Origin: Amorphus orientalis
Lineage (GTDB): Bacteria; Pseudomonadota; Alphaproteobacteria; Rhizobiales; Amorphaceae
Direction: 5' to 3'
DNA length: 64,000 nt
Assembly (NCBI RefSeq): GCF_030814015.1
Contig: NZ_JAUSUL010000003.1
Location: forward strand, 483,418 to 547,417
The position numbers were made by a program, and so were the translations under genes. Shown here piece by piece: positions 8,521-17,189 of this stretch. The notes beneath the pieces are model-generated. The model was not told the origin of the DNA, searched no databases, and was given only the letters and a program-made list of their open reading frames with translations. The first letter of the stretch is position 1. Every line of letters starts with the position of its first letter.

Positions 8521-8547
8521 TAGAGCTTTTCGCGGCGGTGCGAAAGT
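8521..8547. repeat. Palindromic intergenic element, TAGAGC type (copy 1)
   Basis: Begins TAGAGCTTTTCGC and folds back on GCGAAAG (one-base bulge). Two further elements starting TAGAGCC plus a T-run occur at 44930 and 45451. Similar short AGAGC-type palindromes are common intergenic repeats in alphaproteobacteria, as I recall. Its presence here argues that the regulator gene does not extend this far upstream. Confidence 0.45.
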
Positions 8548-8642
8548 TCCGGCGCGCCCGGACCTCGCCTGCTTCGGAACCGCAGCTTTCGACGGGCGCG
8601 GCCCGTCGCCGCGCCGATTGGTCGCCTCTCGCATGGGCTCGA

Positions 8643-8662
8643 CACTTTGTCTGGACAATGTG
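8643..8662. promoter_or_regulatory. Imperfect 20-bp palindrome, candidate UTRA-regulator operator
   Basis: CAC-T-TTGTC-TG-GACAA-T-GTG: two 5-bp core arms with a 2-bp centre, plus matching outer 3-bp arms after one mismatched pair. It lies in the 233-bp divergent gap, 54 bp upstream of the ATG at 8716. HutC-type regulators bind TTGT..ACAA palindromes. The TTGT/ACAA core is shared with the sites upstream of livH. Confidence 0.55.
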
Positions 8663-8715
8663 ATACAATCCATGGGATTGGGTCCGCATCAATCTCGTGA
8701 GGCCACAGCGCGCGC

Positions 8716-9465
8716 ATGACCGAACCGCGACATCTGTCCACCTACAGTCCCCGGGCCAAGCTCGGGCTCATCGTTCCGCCGACGAACACGGTGAACGAGG
8801 CGGAGTGGTCGCGCATGCTGCCCGAGGGCGTGACCTTCCACACCCATCGCATGAAGCTGCATTCCGACACGTCGAGCCCGGCCGGGCGCGCGGCACTGCT
8901 CGACGATCTCGCCGAGGTCATCGCGATGCTGGCCCAGGCCCGCGTCGATGCGGTCGCCTATGCCTGCACCGCCGGCTCAATGGTGACGCCGGCCGACGCG
9001 CTGCCGCGCGAGGTCTCCGAACGCAGCGGCGTGCGCACGCTCACCACGTCCGCGGCGATCGTCGACGCGCTGAAGGCGCTGGGCGCGGTGCGTCTGTCCG
9101 TGGCGACGCCCTACGCCCAGGCGACCAACGACCACGAAGTCCACTTCCTGACCGACAACGGCTTCGAGGTGATGCGGCTGATCGGCCTCGGCATCGGCGC
9201 CGGCGGTCCGCACGAGTTCCCCCGCATTGCCGAGACGCCGCTCGACGCCGTCGTCGCCCACGCCCGCGCCGCATTCGTCCCGGGCAGTGACGCGCTCCTG
9301 ATCACCTGCACCGACTTCCCCACGCTTCCGGCGATCGCCGCGCTCGAGGACGAGCTCGGCGTGCCGGTGGTGACCTCCAACCAGGCGACCCTCTGGGCGA
9401 TGCTCCGGGCCACCGCGATCGACGATCGGATCGACGGATGCGGCCGGCTGCTTCGTCAGCACTGA
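8716..9465 (+). CDS. Maleate cis-trans isomerase-like protein (Asp/Glu racemase superfamily)
   Basis: 249 residues. Both superfamily cysteines are present: C84 in AYACTAGS and C198 in LLITCTDFP, as in maleate isomerase (NicE type) and hydantoin racemase, in contrast to the cysteine-less relative at 3458. The N-terminal LGLIVPPTNTVNEAEW is the family substrate-carboxylate loop. Predicted cytoplasmic isomerisation of a maleate-like cis-diacid, or racemisation. It is first in a co-directional run with the C-C lyase (39 bp downstream) and the LeuC/LeuD-like pair. Exact substrate not determinable. Confidence 0.8.
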   Translation: MTEPRHLSTYSPRAKLGLIVPPTNTVNEAEWSRMLPEGVTFHTHRMKLHSDTSSPAGRAALLDDLAEVIAMLAQARVDAVAYACTAGSMVTPADALPREVSERSGVRTLTTSAAIVDALKALGAVRLSVATPYAQATNDHEVHFLTDNGFEVMRLIGLGIGAGGPHEFPRIAETPLDAVVAHARAAFVPGSDALLITCTDFPTLPAIAALEDELGVPVVTSNQATLWAMLRATAIDDRIDGCGRLLRQH

Positions 9466-9504
9466 GCCCGGCATCGGCCGCCGCAAGAAGACGGAAAGAC
9501 CAAG

Positions 9505-10368
9505 ATGGCAGACCCCAAGCTGAAGCAGCGCATCAAGGACGGCGAGCTGGTGCTCGCGCCGGGCGTGTTCGACCTGATCTCCGCGCTGATCGCGGACCGC
9601 ACCGGCTTCCCGGCGCTCTACGTGACCGGCTACGGCACCGTCGCGTCCTATCTCGGCCTGCCCGACGCCGGGCTTGCCACCTACCGCGACATGATCGAGC
9701 GCATCGGCCAGATGGTGAAGCGCACCAACACCCCGGTGATCGCCGACGCCGACACCGGCTATGGCGGGCTCCTCAACGTGCGCCATACGGTGCGCGGCTA
9801 CGAGGAGGCCGGCGTCTCCGCGATGCAGATGGAAGACCAGGAATTCCCGAAGAAGTGCGGCCACACCAAGAACCGCCGGGTGGTGCCGCTGGAGGATATG
9901 GTCCGCAAGATCGAGGTCGCCGTCGACAGCCGCCAGAGCGACGACTTCCTGATCATCGCGCGCACCGATTCCCGCACCGGGCTCGGCCTCGACGAGGCGA
10001 TCCGGCGCGGCAAGGCGTTCGCGAAGGCCGGCGCCGACATCGTCTTCGTGGAATCGCCGGAGTCCGAGGACGAGATGAAGCGGGTCGCCGACGAGATCGA
10101 CGCGCCGCTGTTCGCCAACATGGTCAATGGCGGGCGCACCCCGCTGTTGTCGGCCGCGCGGCTGAAGGAGCTCGGCTACTCGATCGCGATCCATCCCGCG
10201 ATCGGGTTCCTGTCCATGGGGGCGGCCCTGCAGAAGGCCTATGCCGACCTGCTGGCGAACGGCGAGACCAGCGCCGACATCGACCTCTACGACTTCTCCG
10301 AGTTCAACAAGCTGCTCGGCTTCGAGGACGTGTGGGACTTCGAGGCGAAGTACGCCGAGGTCAGCTGA
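9505..10368 (+). CDS. Isocitrate lyase/PEP mutase-superfamily C-C lyase (2-methylisocitrate or 2,3-dimethylmalate lyase-like)
   Basis: 287 residues. DADTGYGG (81-88) is the Mg2+ site and KKCGH (116-120) the catalytic Cys loop that marks true lyases of this superfamily (isocitrate, methylisocitrate, 2,3-dimethylmalate lyases) and is absent from PEP mutase. Such enzymes cleave a 2-hydroxy-diacid or tri-acid to a 2-oxo acid plus a carboxylate. No citrate/methylcitrate synthase lies nearby; instead a LeuC/LeuD-like hydratase follows 16 bp downstream, the pairing expected for hydration of an alkylmaleate and cleavage of the alkylmalate to pyruvate plus an acid. Preferred assignment is therefore an alkylmalate lyase (inference). 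Confidence 0.85.
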   Translation: MADPKLKQRIKDGELVLAPGVFDLISALIADRTGFPALYVTGYGTVASYLGLPDAGLATYRDMIERIGQMVKRTNTPVIADADTGYGGLLNVRHTVRGYEEAGVSAMQMEDQEFPKKCGHTKNRRVVPLEDMVRKIEVAVDSRQSDDFLIIARTDSRTGLGLDEAIRRGKAFAKAGADIVFVESPESEDEMKRVADEIDAPLFANMVNGGRTPLLSAARLKELGYSIAIHPAIGFLSMGAALQKAYADLLANGETSADIDLYDFSEFNKLLGFEDVWDFEAKYAEVS

Positions 10369-10384
10369 TCGGAAAGGCGCCGGG

Positions 10385-11800
10385 ATGAGCGGAGCGACCC
10401 TCTACGACAAGCTGTGGGCGAGCCACGTCGTGCGCGACTATGGCGACGGCTCGGCCCTCATCTACGTCGACCGGCACCTGCTGCACGAGGTGAGCACGCC
10501 GCAGTCGTTCCTGGCGCTGGAGGCGAAAGGCCGGACGGTCCGGCGGCGGGAGGCGAACCTCGCCGTCCCCGATCATGCGGTCCCGACCACCGGGCGCGAT
10601 CGGCCGATCGCCGATCCGCTCGCCCGCGCCCAGACAACGCGCCTCGCCGAAAACGTCGCCCGGCACCAGATCCCGTACATCGCGCTGGACGACGCGCGCC
10701 AGGGGATCGTCCACGTGGTCGGGCCGGAGCAGGGCTTCACGCTGCCGGGCATGACGCTTGCCTGTGGCGACAGCCACACCTCCACCCACGGCGCGTTCGG
10801 CACGCTCGCCTTCGGCGTCGGCGCCAGCGAGTGCGGCATCGTCATGGCCGCCCAGTGCCTGCGCCAGCGCAAGGCGCGGACGATGCGCGTCGTGGTCGAT
10901 GGCGCCCGCCCGGCCTGGCTCACCGCGAAGGACATCGCGCTGGCCCTGATCGCGAAGATCGGCGCGAACGGCGCGGCCGGGCACGCGGTCGAATATGTCG
11001 GCCCGGTCATTTCCGCCATGTCGATGGCGGAGCGCATGACGCTCTGCAACATGACCATCGAGACCGGCGCCCGGGTCGGCCTGGTCGCACCGGACGAGGT
11101 GACGTTCGCCTTTCTGGAAGGCCGCCCGATGGCGCCCAGGGGCGCGATGTGGGAGCGCGCCGTCGCCTACTGGCGCACCCTGCCCTCCGATCCGGATGCC
11201 CGCTACGACCGCACCGAGACCCTCGACGTGGGCGATCTCGCCCCGTTCGTGACCTGGGGCACGAGCCCGGAGGATGCCGCCCCGATCTCGTCGGCGATCC
11301 CCGACCCCGACGCCGACCCGGATCGCGCCCGCGGCGAGCGCCGCCGCAAGGCACTCGCCTACATGGACCTCGAGCCCGGCACGCCGCTGGACCGGGTCCG
11401 AATCGACCGCGTCTTCATCGGCTCATGCACCAACGGGCGGCTCGACGACCTGCGGCTCGCCGCCGGGATCGCGAAGGGCCGCAAGGTGGCGCCGGGCGTC
11501 AAGGCGATCGTGGTGCCGGGCTCCGGCCTGGTGCGCGCCGCGGCGGAACGGGAAGGCCTCGCCGACATCTTCCGCGCGGCCGGCTTCGAATGGCGCGATG
11601 CCGGCTGCTCCATGTGCGTGGCCATGAACGGCGACCGGCTCGATCCCGGCGAGCGCTGCGCCTCCACCTCCAACCGCAACTTCGAGGGCCGGCAGGGGCC
11701 CGGCGGCCGCACCCACCTGATGAACCCGGCGATGGCCGCAGCGGCCGCGATCGCCGGCCATCTGGTCGACGTGCGCGATCTGGTGGAGGAGCCGGCATGA
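10385..11800 (+). CDS. Aconitase-superfamily hydratase large subunit, LeuC-like
   Basis: 471 residues, the length of bacterial isopropylmalate isomerase large subunit. The three 4Fe-4S ligands are C348 (GSCTNGR) and C408/C411 (GCSMC); [14 protein letters not shown] (127-140) is the conserved active-site stretch. The family dehydrates/rehydrates malate-type acids: isopropylmalate, citraconate, maleate, dimethylmaleate. Clustering with a C-C lyase and an amidase and absence of leuA/leuB argue against a leucine-biosynthetic role; I infer a maleate or alkylmaleate hydratase. Its TGA overlaps the ATG of the small subunit. Confidence 0.85.
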   Translation: MSGATLYDKLWASHVVRDYGDGSALIYVDRHLLHEVSTPQSFLALEAKGRTVRRREANLAVPDHAVPTTGRDRPIADPLARAQTTRLAENVARHQIPYIALDDARQGIVHVVGPEQGFTLPGMTLACGDSHTSTHGAFGTLAFGVGASECGIVMAAQCLRQRKARTMRVVVDGARPAWLTAKDIALALIAKIGANGAAGHAVEYVGPVISAMSMAERMTLCNMTIETGARVGLVAPDEVTFAFLEGRPMAPRGAMWERAVAYWRTLPSDPDARYDRTETLDVGDLAPFVTWGTSPEDAAPISSAIPDPDADPDRARGERRRKALAYMDLEPGTPLDRVRIDRVFIGSCTNGRLDDLRLAAGIAKGRKVAPGVKAIVVPGSGLVRAAAEREGLADIFRAAGFEWRDAGCSMCVAMNGDRLDPGERCASTSNRNFEGRQGPGGRTHLMNPAMAAAAAIAGHLVDVRDLVEEPA

Positions 11801-12417
11801 CGCCGCTCACCCGGATTACCTCCCGCGCCGCCTTTCTGCCCGAGGAGAACGTCGACACCGACATCATCTTCCCGGCCCGCTTTCTCCTGCTGATGGACCG
11901 CGACGGGCTCGGCCGGTACGCGTTCCACGATCGCCGGTTCGACCGCGACGGCAACGCGATCCCCGGCTTCGTCCTCGACGATCCGGAGTTCGCGGACGCA
12001 AAAATCCTGATCGCCGGCGATGGCTTCGGCTGCGGCTCGAGCCGCGAACAGGCGGTCTGGGCGCTCGCCGGGCACGGCATCCGCTGCGTGATCGCGCCGA
12101 GCTTCGGCGAGATCTTCGCCGGCAACTGCGCCAAGAACGGCGTGCTCACGATCACGCTCCCCCAGGCGCAGATCGAGACGCTGGGCGCGCTTGCCCAGGA
12201 GAAGAAAAGCTTCGAAATCGACCTGGAGCGGCGCACCTTCCATGTCGAGGGCGACAAGGTCGCCGACCTGGACCTGCCGGAGACCGAGCGCCAGATGCTC
12301 GTCAACGGCTGGGACGAGACCGACCTGCTCCTGCGCGACGAGGGCGCCGCCATCGACGCCTTCGAACGCGCCCATCGCGACGCCCAGCCCTGGCTGTTCG
12401 AGGACCCTGCCCGATGA
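11797..12417 (+). CDS. Aconitase-superfamily hydratase small subunit, LeuD-like
   Basis: 206 residues, standard LeuD length; forms the swivelling domain that completes the active site with the large subunit. [14 protein letters not shown] (near residue 16) and [17 protein letters not shown] (near 68) are the LeuD signatures; the latter contacts the substrate and approaches the cluster. The loop following [11 protein letters not shown] ([12 protein letters not shown]) is where substrate choice is set in this family and differs from E. coli LeuD. Coupled by ATGA to both neighbours, so subunits and the following amidase are made together. Confidence 0.87.
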   Translation: MTPLTRITSRAAFLPEENVDTDIIFPARFLLLMDRDGLGRYAFHDRRFDRDGNAIPGFVLDDPEFADAKILIAGDGFGCGSSREQAVWALAGHGIRCVIAPSFGEIFAGNCAKNGVLTITLPQAQIETLGALAQEKKSFEIDLERRTFHVEGDKVADLDLPETERQMLVNGWDETDLLLRDEGAAIDAFERAHRDAQPWLFEDPAR

Positions 12418-13067
12418 CCGACGATCTCGCCGAGAACTACAAGCGCGCCTACTCCAACCGGGTCGGCTTCGGCCGCAATCCCGCGCTGGTGCTGGTCGAC
12501 TTCGCCCATGCCTATTTCGACCCGGACTGCGATCTCTACGCCGGGGTCGACGACGCGCTGGCGTCGGCGCTCCGGATCCGGGCGGCAGCCCGTGAGGCGG
12601 GGGTCCCGGTCGTTCTGACCGAGGTGACCTATCAGGAGGGCGGCCTCAACGGCGGCCGCTTCTTCGAGAAGGCGAAGCCGCTCGCCAACTTCGTGCGCGG
12701 CCGCAAGACCGCCGAGTTCGCCGCCGGTCTGGTGCCCGAGCCCGACGAGATCGTCGTCTCCAAGCAGTATCCGAGCGCCTTCTTCGGCACCTCGCTGGCC
12801 TCGACGCTGACGGCGGCCGGGGTCGACAACGTGATCCTGACCGGGCTGACCACCAGCGGCTGCGTGCGCGCGAGCTGCGTCGACGCCATGTCCCACGGCT
12901 TCATCACCACGGTGGTGGCCGATGCCTGCGGCGACCGACATCCGGCACCGCACGAGGCCAACCTGTTCGACATGAACGCCAAGTACGCCGACGTGGTCTC
13001 GGAAGCCGAAATCCTCGCCTTCATCGCCGAGATCGGCGCGACCCGCACCGCCGGTGCGCCGGCATGA
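12414..13067 (+). CDS. Isochorismatase-fold amidohydrolase (maleamate amidase / N-carbamoylsarcosine amidase-like)
   Basis: 217 residues with the complete catalytic triad: D29 (LVDFAHAYFD), K117 (SKQYPSAFFGT) and C150 (TSGCVRASCVDAMSHG). This branch includes NicF maleamate amidohydrolase and N-carbamoylsarcosine amidohydrolase, which release ammonia from small amides. It overlaps the LeuD-like stop and the following SDR start (ATGA on both sides). In a cluster with maleate-isomerase-like and maleate-hydratase-like genes, hydrolysis of a maleamate-type half-amide to the diacid is the most economical reading (inference). Confidence 0.85.
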   Translation: MTDDLAENYKRAYSNRVGFGRNPALVLVDFAHAYFDPDCDLYAGVDDALASALRIRAAAREAGVPVVLTEVTYQEGGLNGGRFFEKAKPLANFVRGRKTAEFAAGLVPEPDEIVVSKQYPSAFFGTSLASTLTAAGVDNVILTGLTTSGCVRASCVDAMSHGFITTVVADACGDRHPAPHEANLFDMNAKYADVVSEAEILAFIAEIGATRTAGAPA

Positions 13068-13810
13068 GCGGGCGGGACGGCGGCCGCCGCATCGCGGTTC
13101 TCGGCGGCGCCGGCGGTATCGGCCGCGTGCTCGTGGCGGATCTGATCGCGCGCGGCGACGAGGCGATCGTGCTCGACCTCCCGGCCTCACTGGAGCGCCA
13201 TCCGCTCGAGACCCGGACGATCGGGATCGACGTCCACGACGAAGCCTCGATCGCGGCGGCTGTGAAGGAGCTTGCGGAGGCAGCCCCGAACATCGACGGC
13301 TTCGTCAATCTGGTGGGCTACAACAACCGGATCCAGCCGCTTGCGGAGACGGCGACCGACTATTTCGACGATATCATCGCGGTGAACCTGCGCGGCCTGT
13401 TCCTCGCGACGAAGGCGATCCTGCCGCTTCTTTCGGACGGTGCCGGCGCGGTGCTGCTCGCCTCAGGGCTTGGCCAGTACATCCGGCCGGGCTTCGGCTC
13501 CTACGCCGCCTCCAAGGCCGGTGTGATCGCGCTCGGCAAGACGTTCGCGCTGGAGACGGCGCCCCGCCTGCGCGTCAACATCGTCGCGCCGGGTGCCGTC
13601 GACACCGCCTTCCTGCGCGGCGGCACCGGCCGCTCCGACGAGAGCGCGGAGCCGGACATTCCGGTGGATGCCTACGCCGCGAACCTGCCGCTCAAGCGCC
13701 TCGCGCAGCCGGAGGACGTGGTCGGGCCGATCCGCTTCCTGCTCGGTCCCGACAGCCGCTACATGACCGGCCAGGTGCTCTGGGTGAACGGCGGCGCCTA
13801 CATGCCGTAG
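13064..13810 (+). CDS. Short-chain dehydrogenase/reductase (SDR)
   Basis: 248 residues, classical SDR. The cofactor loop is GGAGGIGR near residue 14, an NLVGYNN stretch replaces the common NNAG, the Ser is in LLASGLG and the YxxxK pair is YAASK. The ending TGQVLWVNGGAYMP is the standard SDR C-terminus. Its start overlaps the amidase stop, so it is the last gene of the plus-strand cluster; livF faces it 15 bp downstream. Less like the SDR at 5944 than to a generic 3-oxoacyl-reductase. Substrate unknown. Confidence 0.85.
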   Translation: MSGRDGGRRIAVLGGAGGIGRVLVADLIARGDEAIVLDLPASLERHPLETRTIGIDVHDEASIAAAVKELAEAAPNIDGFVNLVGYNNRIQPLAETATDYFDDIIAVNLRGLFLATKAILPLLSDGAGAVLLASGLGQYIRPGFGSYAASKAGVIALGKTFALETAPRLRVNIVAPGAVDTAFLRGGTGRSDESAEPDIPVDAYAANLPLKRLAQPEDVVGPIRFLLGPDSRYMTGQVLWVNGGAYMP

Positions 13811-13825
13811 CAGGCCATGGAAGGC

Positions 13826-14548
13826 TCAGGTCGCGGCGGTGCCGGACAGAAGAGACGAGACCCGCGCCGTATCTGTCTCCAGCGCGGCCTTGTCGCCGGC
13901 CCAGCCGACCCGTCCGGAATCGAGGATGACGAACCGGGAGGCGAGTTCCGCCGGCACCCGGAAATTCTGCTCCACGAGGATGACGCCGACCCCGGTCGCC
14001 ACGATCGATCGGATCGACTCCACAAGCCCCGACACGATGTTCGGCGCGAGCCCTTCCATCGGCTCGTCGAGCAGCAGGAACCGCGGCGCGCAGATCATGG
14101 CACGCCCGATGGCCAGCATCTGCTTTTCGCCGCCGGACAGGGCCTGCCCGAGGGCGCGGCGACGCTCGGCCAGCCGGGGGAACAGGGCGAACGCGTCGTC
14201 CACGCCCCATGTCGATCCGCCCCGCCGCACCACCTTCGCGATGGCGAGGTTCTCCTCGACGGTGAGGGTGGGGAAGATCTGCCGGTCCTCGGGCACGTAG
14301 GCGATCCCGCCCCGGTTCATGTCTTCCGGCGTCGGCGTTGAGAGCGCCTTGCCGTCCAGCCGCAATACGCCGGCGCTGAGGGGGAGAAGCCCGGACATGG
14401 CCTTCAGCGTGGTCGACTTGCCCGCGCCGTTGCGTCCGGCTAGCGCCACCACCTCGCCGCGCGCGACCGACAGCGAGACGCCGTGCAGGGCCTGGGCGGC
14501 GCCGTAGAAGACGTCCGCCGCCTCCATGGCCAGGGTTTCATGCTCCAA
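13826..14548 (-). CDS. livF: HAAT-family ABC transporter ATP-binding protein, LivF-type
   Basis: 240 residues. Walker A is GRNGAGKST (near residue 38), the ABC signature LSGGEKQML, and Walker B RFLLLDEP followed by MEGLAP, the LivF hallmark. It energises the importer with LivG. The TTG at 14548 is preceded by GAGG at good spacing and overlaps the livG stop; an ATG at 14527 (MEAADVFYG) is the alternative start. It is last in the minus-strand operon 13826-21295. Confidence 0.92.
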   Translation of the reverse strand: MEHETLAMEAADVFYGAAQALHGVSLSVARGEVVALAGRNGAGKSTTLKAMSGLLPLSAGVLRLDGKALSTPTPEDMNRGGIAYVPEDRQIFPTLTVEENLAIAKVVRRGGSTWGVDDAFALFPRLAERRRALGQALSGGEKQMLAIGRAMICAPRFLLLDEPMEGLAPNIVSGLVESIRSIVATGVGVILVEQNFRVPAELASRFVILDSGRVGWAGDKAALETDTARVSSLLSGTAAT

Positions 14549-15278
14549 GATAGGCCTCGCGCACTTTCGGATCCGCCTGGATCGCCTCCGGTCCGCCGCG
14601 GGCCAGCACCTGTCCTCCGACCAGAACGACGATGTCCCGGGCCAGCGTCATCAGGACGTCCATGTTGTGTTCGACCAGGATCGTCGTCTGTCGGGCGCTG
14701 ACCTCCCGCACCAGATCGGCGAAATGATCCAGCTCCGCCCGGCCCACGCCGGCAAGCGGCTCGTCAAGAAGGAGGACGCGCGGCGCGTTGACCAGCACGA
14801 TGGCGAGTTCAAGCGCGCGCTGGCGGCCGTGGGAGAGGGTGCCGGCGGGAACATCGGCGACGTCGGCGAGGCCGAAGCGCTCGAGCGCCGCGCGCGCCTC
14901 CCGCTCCACCGCCGGAAAGGACGCCAGCGTGCGCCACGGGACAGCGACCTTCATGTGGGCCCGCATCCGGGCGACCTGGACGTTCTCCAGCACCGTCATC
15001 TGCGGGAACACGGTGACGATCTGGAAGGAGCGCGCCATGCCCATCCGGGCTCGGCGATGGGCGGACAGGACGGTGATGTCGCTGCCGTCGAGACGGATCG
15101 TGCCGGAACTGACCCGCTGCAGGCCGGCGAGCGCATTGAGGAAGGTGGTCTTGCCCGCGCCGTTTGGCCCGATCAGGGCGGTGGTGGCACCGTCCTCGAA
15201 ATTGAGGGTGACGTCGGAGAGGGCGGCGAACGAGCCGAACGACACCGAGAGGTTCGAGCAGGACAGCACCGCGCTCAT
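14538..15278 (-). CDS. livG: HAAT-family ABC transporter ATP-binding protein, LivG-type
   Basis: 246 residues from the ATG at 15278, which overlaps the livM stop (ATGA); the in-frame extension upstream is Arg/His/Ala rich and lies inside livM. Walker A GPNGAGKTT (near 36), signature LSHGRQRAL (LSHG instead of LSGG, frequent in LivG relatives) and Walker B RVLLLDEPLAG. The LivG-type insert between Walker A and signature is present. Works with LivF below the membrane permeases. Confidence 0.92.
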   Translation of the reverse strand: MSAVLSCSNLSVSFGSFAALSDVTLNFEDGATTALIGPNGAGKTTFLNALAGLQRVSSGTIRLDGSDITVLSAHRRARMGMARSFQIVTVFPQMTVLENVQVARMRAHMKVAVPWRTLASFPAVEREARAALERFGLADVADVPAGTLSHGRQRALELAIVLVNAPRVLLLDEPLAGVGRAELDHFADLVREVSARQTTILVEHNMDVLMTLARDIVVLVGGQVLARGGPEAIQADPKVREAYLGA

Positions 15279-16285
15279 GCCGCCTCCGAAGATCGCCCGG
15301 AAGCGCGCTCGGCGTCCGCCCGGCGTGGGCGCCGCGGCTGCGCCCGCCGCTTCGTGAGCCGGCTCAGGAGCCCAATCAGGCCTCCCGGCATGTAGAGCGT
15401 GATCAGGATGAAGACGATGCCGAGCACGCCGTACCAGTGTTCGGTGTAGCCGGAGACGGACTCCTTCAGCCACTCGAAGACGACCACCCCCAGCACCGGG
15501 CCGGCGAACGTGCCGCGGCCGCCGAGCACCGTCATGATCAGCACGTCGCCGGAGGTGATCCAGCGGGTCATCTCCGGGCCCACATACATGACGAGTGCGC
15601 CGAGCAGCCCGCCGGCGATGCCGGAATAGCCGCCGGAAATGGCGAAGGCGGAGAGCTTGTAGAGACGCACGTCGTAGCCGAGCTGCTCGACGCGGACCTC
15701 GTTCTGGCGCATGGCGCGCAGCACCTCTCCGAACGGCGAGGCGCGCATCACCGCGTTGGCGAACATCAGGACGAAGAAGATCGCCGCCACGAACACCACG
15801 AACATGCGGTCGTCGTAGAAATCGATGCCGAAGAGTTCGGGCCGCGGCACCCCGGCCAGGCCGTCGGTGCCGCCGGTGATCCCCTTCAGCTTGACCTCGA
15901 CCAGGTGATGCACGAGTTGGGCGAGCGCCAGGGTGGTGAGGGCGAGATAGATCCCGGTCACCCTGAGCGTCACGACACCGAAGAGCGCGCCCATGACCGT
16001 GCCCATCGCGACCGCTGCGCCGAGGGCGGCAAGGCCGGAGACACCGTAGTCCAGGGTCAGCACGGCGTAGACATAGGCCCCGGCCCCGAAGAAAGCCGCA
16101 TGGCCGAAGGACAGGATGCCGGCCACGCCGAACACCAGGTCGAAGCCGACCGCGAAGATGCTCCAGACCAGGATCAGCGCGATCAGGTACTGGGTGCCCG
16201 CGTCGCTGGCGAAGGCGGCGGCCACCGCCACCAGCGGGATCGAGAAGGTGAGAATGAGGCTGGAGATCCAGCGCGACCGGCTCAT
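15275..16285 (-). CDS. livM: HAAT-family ABC transporter permease, LivM-type
   Basis: 336 residues, eight or more hydrophobic segments. FDLVFGVAGILSFGHAAFFG near residue 48 and GGRGTFAGPVLG near 250 are the LivM signatures (GGxGTxxGP being the ATPase-coupling loop). The C-terminal 30 residues are Arg rich and cytoplasmic. It is the second LivM of the window, clearly a different protein from that at 1-883. Four bases separate it from livH. Confidence 0.92.
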   Translation of the reverse strand: MSRSRWISSLILTFSIPLVAVAAAFASDAGTQYLIALILVWSIFAVGFDLVFGVAGILSFGHAAFFGAGAYVYAVLTLDYGVSGLAALGAAVAMGTVMGALFGVVTLRVTGIYLALTTLALAQLVHHLVEVKLKGITGGTDGLAGVPRPELFGIDFYDDRMFVVFVAAIFFVLMFANAVMRASPFGEVLRAMRQNEVRVEQLGYDVRLYKLSAFAISGGYSGIAGGLLGALVMYVGPEMTRWITSGDVLIMTVLGGRGTFAGPVLGVVVFEWLKESVSGYTEHWYGVLGIVFILITLYMPGGLIGLLSRLTKRRAQPRRPRRADAERASGRSSEAA

Positions 16286-16288
16286 CGC

Positions 16289-17152
16289 TCAGGCCTTCCG
16301 CGCCGGGGCTGCGGAGAACAGGCCCTGAGGCCGGATCAAGAGCACCCCGATCAGCACGACGTAGGTGACGACCTCGATCCAGGACGGGAAGTAGTGCTGG
16401 CCGAACGCCTGCACCAGGCCCAGCAGGATCGCGGCGGCGATCGCGCCGCGGATGTTGCCCAGCCCGCCGAGGATGACGACCACGAAACAGTCGACGATGA
16501 TGGTGAAGCTCATGCCCACCTGGATCGGCACGATGGGGGCCGCGATCGCCCCGGCGAGCGCCGCCAGGGCCGCCCCCACGGCGAACACGATGGTGCGCAC
16601 CCGGTCGACGCGGATGCCCAGCGCCCGCACCATCGTCGGATAGCTCATCGCCGCGCGCAGGACCATGCCGAGCCGGGTCTTCTCGATCAGGAGGAAGAGG
16701 CCCGCGCCCACCGCCGTCCCCGCCGCCAGCAGGAACAGCCGGTAGACCGCGACCTGGTCGCCGAGGACCGGCACCGAGCCTTCAAGCGCGGAGGGAAGCG
16801 GCAGGTCCCGGTAGCCGAGCCCCCACACCATGCGGACCGCCTCCTCGATGACCAGGATCGCGCCGAACGTCATCAGGAGCTGTTCGACATGGTCGCGGTC
16901 ATAGAGCGGGCGCAGCAGCACCACCTCCATGGCCGCGCCGATCAGCGCCACCACGATCGGCGCGACGACCAGCGCAAGCCAGAAGCTGCCGGTGGTCCGG
17001 TAGACCTCGAACGCGCCGAAGGCACCCAGCATGTAGATGGCGCCGTGGGCGAAGTTGATCACGCCCAGCATCCCGAAGACGAGGGTCAGCCCCGCCGCGA
17101 GCAGGAAAAGCAGCATCGCGATGCTGAGGCCGATCAGCGCGGTGGCGACCAT
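16289..17152 (-). CDS. livH: HAAT-family ABC transporter permease, LivH-type
   Basis: 287 residues from the ATG at 17152, which has GGGGAGG at good distance; a longer frame up to 17446 lies antiparallel inside the thiolase region and is not used. FGMLGVINFAHGAIYMLGA near residue 28 is the LivH signature and GGLGNIRGA the coupling loop; it ends RPQGLFSAAPARKA. Pairs with the adjacent livM. The thiolase gene lies 37 bp upstream in the same transcript. Confidence 0.9.
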   Translation of the reverse strand: MVATALIGLSIAMLLFLLAAGLTLVFGMLGVINFAHGAIYMLGAFGAFEVYRTTGSFWLALVVAPIVVALIGAAMEVVLLRPLYDRDHVEQLLMTFGAILVIEEAVRMVWGLGYRDLPLPSALEGSVPVLGDQVAVYRLFLLAAGTAVGAGLFLLIEKTRLGMVLRAAMSYPTMVRALGIRVDRVRTIVFAVGAALAALAGAIAAPIVPIQVGMSFTIIVDCFVVVILGGLGNIRGAIAAAILLGLVQAFGQHYFPSWIEVVTYVVLIGVLLIRPQGLFSAAPARKA

Positions 17153-17189
17153 GGCATCCTCCCCGAGACGGCGGTGCGGGGGCGTGAGG

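Noticed and set aside
8483..8692. N-terminal extension of the UTRA regulator
   Set aside because: Arg/Ser/Gly-rich, precedes the normal domain start and crosses a palindromic repeat; a GTG at 8482 gives the normal length.
9505..10368. Methylcitrate-cycle prpB
   Set aside because: No prpC, prpD or methylaconitate genes nearby; motif alone does not separate it from other KKCGH lyases.
10385..12417. Leucine biosynthesis (leuCD)
   Set aside because: No leuA or leuB, and ATGA coupling to an amidase with a C-C lyase upstream; kept as LeuCD-like hydratase of unknown substrate.
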